Source: Nannochloris sp. 'desiccata' | Taxonomy: Eukaryota > Chlorophyta > Trebouxiophyceae > Chlorellales > Chlorellaceae | Reading direction: 5' to 3' | NCBI GenBank assembly: GCA_019044685.2 | Contig: JAGTXX020000006.1 | Span: 868,001-932,000 of the forward strand | Length of the DNA: 64,000 bases | In this document: in pieces, positions 62,735-64,000 of the stretch | Layout of the letters: every line of letters starts with the position of its first letter | Numbering within the stretch: the first letter of the stretch is position 1 | Program-made: the position numbers and the translations under genes | Notes under the pieces: model-generated | Seen by the model: the letters and a program-made list of their open reading frames with translations, nothing else | Databases searched by the model: none | What the model was told of the DNA's origin: nothing

Positions 62735-64000
62735 ATGCGAGCTTTTTTAAAATTACGAACGCATTCACAGCGCTTTACTACTCTAGCCTTCGCATCACAG
62801 TCCTATAGATACGTCAACAAAGCAGCATTCCCTAGAATTTCGCCCATTAAGCCTACACGTCAATTAACAGCAATCTCTTGGCAGCCGACAAGAGCCACCA
62901 TGGGTACTGGCGCCACCGCTGCAGTAGCCGTATCAAAACAGCCAATAGAAATGCCAGAAGCTCTTCCTCTTGACTTTGACAAGTCGCAATTCAACCGGGA
63001 TATCAATATCAAAGCATTGAAAATAACCAAAAAGCAATGCCACCGGTATTTGAAATTGTTTTACAAGTAAGAGCCCGGTGACTTTAAATTTTCTTTCTTT
63101 GAATTTTTGGAACCCGTTTACTTCCCTACCTTTTTTTTGTTATTACATCAGAACTTACGAATCACCCTATCTAGAACACAATAATAAAATCACTTTCTGT
63201 GTCTCTATTTTTCTTATTTTTTCTCAGCCATCTTCTTAATAAACCTAGATTAAGAAATGTTATGGACATACCGGGAGATGATGAATCACGCCTTTTGCTG
63301 CTCCAAGAAGGACTTACAATTGAAGGTATGTATAGCTAATTATTACTGTAACTATCATATTATTGAAATTATCAATCACACAGTGTCTTTTCCCATTCAT
63401 TTAACTCAATTTTCTCAAATTTATCCCTCTCTTTCCCCCGAAACAATTTTTTAAAGAATTCTCTGAGCGGCAAATTTCCGGGGAACCTTCCAGTCCTCCT
63501 CTTACCCTTCACGACATCATCACTCGAGACAGCCTTAAAATCACTGACGCTACCGTACAACTCACATACGATGATGTGTCATTAGGTGACGTCTTGCATC
63601 GATTGCTTCCAGAAAATATTGAAGTACCGTCTTCATTTGAACAAGTGGGTCACATTGCTCATTTAAATTTACGGGACGAGTTACTTCCGTACCGCAAAAT
63701 TATCGGAGCTGTACTGCTTGAAAAAAACCCAAGAGTAAAGACCGTAATTAATAAAGTAGGCACCATTGAAAACGAGTGGAGGGTGTTTACCATGGATCTG
63801 CTGGCAGGGGAAGACCTGACCGTCACTGAAGTTAAACAACACGGCGCTCGATTTTGTCTTGATTTTAGGAAGGTTTATTGGAATTCGCGGTTAGAAGCAG
63901 AGCATAAACGTCTTGTAGAACAGAAATTTAATAAAGGAGAAGTGGTTGTCGATGCGATGGCTGGGGTTGGGCCGTTTGCTGTTCCTGCAGGGCAAAAGGG
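62735..64000 (+). CDS. TRM5: tRNA (guanine37-N1)-methyltransferase Trm5, 5' part
   Basis: Exons 62735..63066, 63228..63325 and 63457 onward; runs off the window. Makes m1G37 in tRNA. The N-terminal 60 residues are rich in Arg, Ser, Thr and Phe with no acids until EMPEAL (MRAFLKLRTHSQRFTTLAFA), indicating a mitochondrial or dual-targeted form; an internal ATG near residue 56 could give the cytosolic form. Joins give LKLFYNHLLNKPRLRNVMDI and LTIEEFSERQISGE. Family blocks: VGHIAHLNLRDELLPYRKII, VINKVGTIENEWRVF, FCLDFRKVYWNSRLEAEHKR and SAM motif VVDAMAGVGPFAVPA. The rest of the catalytic domain lies beyond 64000. Confidence 0.93.

Noticed and set aside
1..64000. tRNA, rRNA or CRISPR arrays
   Set aside because: Looked for T-loop consensus, cloverleaf stems and regularly spaced direct repeats by eye; nothing convincing. 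A covariance-model scan would be needed to exclude tRNAs.

Overview
The window looks like nuclear DNA of a unicellular green alga with a compact genome. The genes are eukaryotic (proteasome, Golgi, spliceosome, Pol III, Paf1 and Trm5 components) and many are split by GT-AG introns of roughly 65-200 nt, most near 100 nt. The plastid proteins (PsaE, TypA/BipA, starch phosphorylase, an mTERF protein, a ferredoxin/metallo-beta-lactamase protein) carry N-terminal extensions. PsaE is spliced and nuclear, as in the green lineage, whereas red algae keep psaE in the plastid. EDM2-like and ASI1-like chromatin proteins are also plant-lineage features. I cannot name the genus. Exon joins were worked out by hand from splice sites and reading phase. 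For every spliced gene with a clear family match the joined length is a multiple of three, except where noted.

Layout. 0.5-9 kb: LSG1, COG1, RPN10, RBX1. 9-17 kb: a plastid HAD-fold protein, a mitochondrial-type DnaJ, threonyl-tRNA synthetase and CCDC124/Lso2. 17.3-20.6 kb: a Mutator-like element (MULE) with perfect 58-bp terminal inverted repeats and a 9-bp target-site duplication. It carries a YqaJ-fold protein with two altered catalytic residues and the two ends of a transposase whose catalytic middle is missing. 20.8-31 kb: a large two-domain E2 ubiquitin-conjugating protein, an EDM2-like PHD protein, an mTERF protein and SF3A3. 31.8-41 kb: an unrecognised type I membrane protein, a TrmB-like tRNA methyltransferase, a decayed P-loop ATPase, an epoxide-hydrolase-like protein, RPC3 and a ferredoxin-MBL protein. 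41-48 kb: an Agenet/RAMA-like/RRM chromatin protein, CCDC6, RNase T2 and TMEM256. 48-64 kb: PsaE, MetAP1, starch phosphorylase, a new small two-helix membrane protein, CTR9, TypA, an XRCC4/PAXX-like protein and the start of Trm5.

Genes alternate strands and share short divergent or convergent spacers; there are no bacterial-type operons. No tRNA, rRNA or CRISPR array was found by eye. The points most worth a second look are the YqaJ-bearing MULE, the RBX1 stop codon at an exon edge, the E2 gene with an apparent -1 frameshift, the EDM2/ASI1-like pair, and the PYRP2-like HAD protein lacking its catalytic aspartates.
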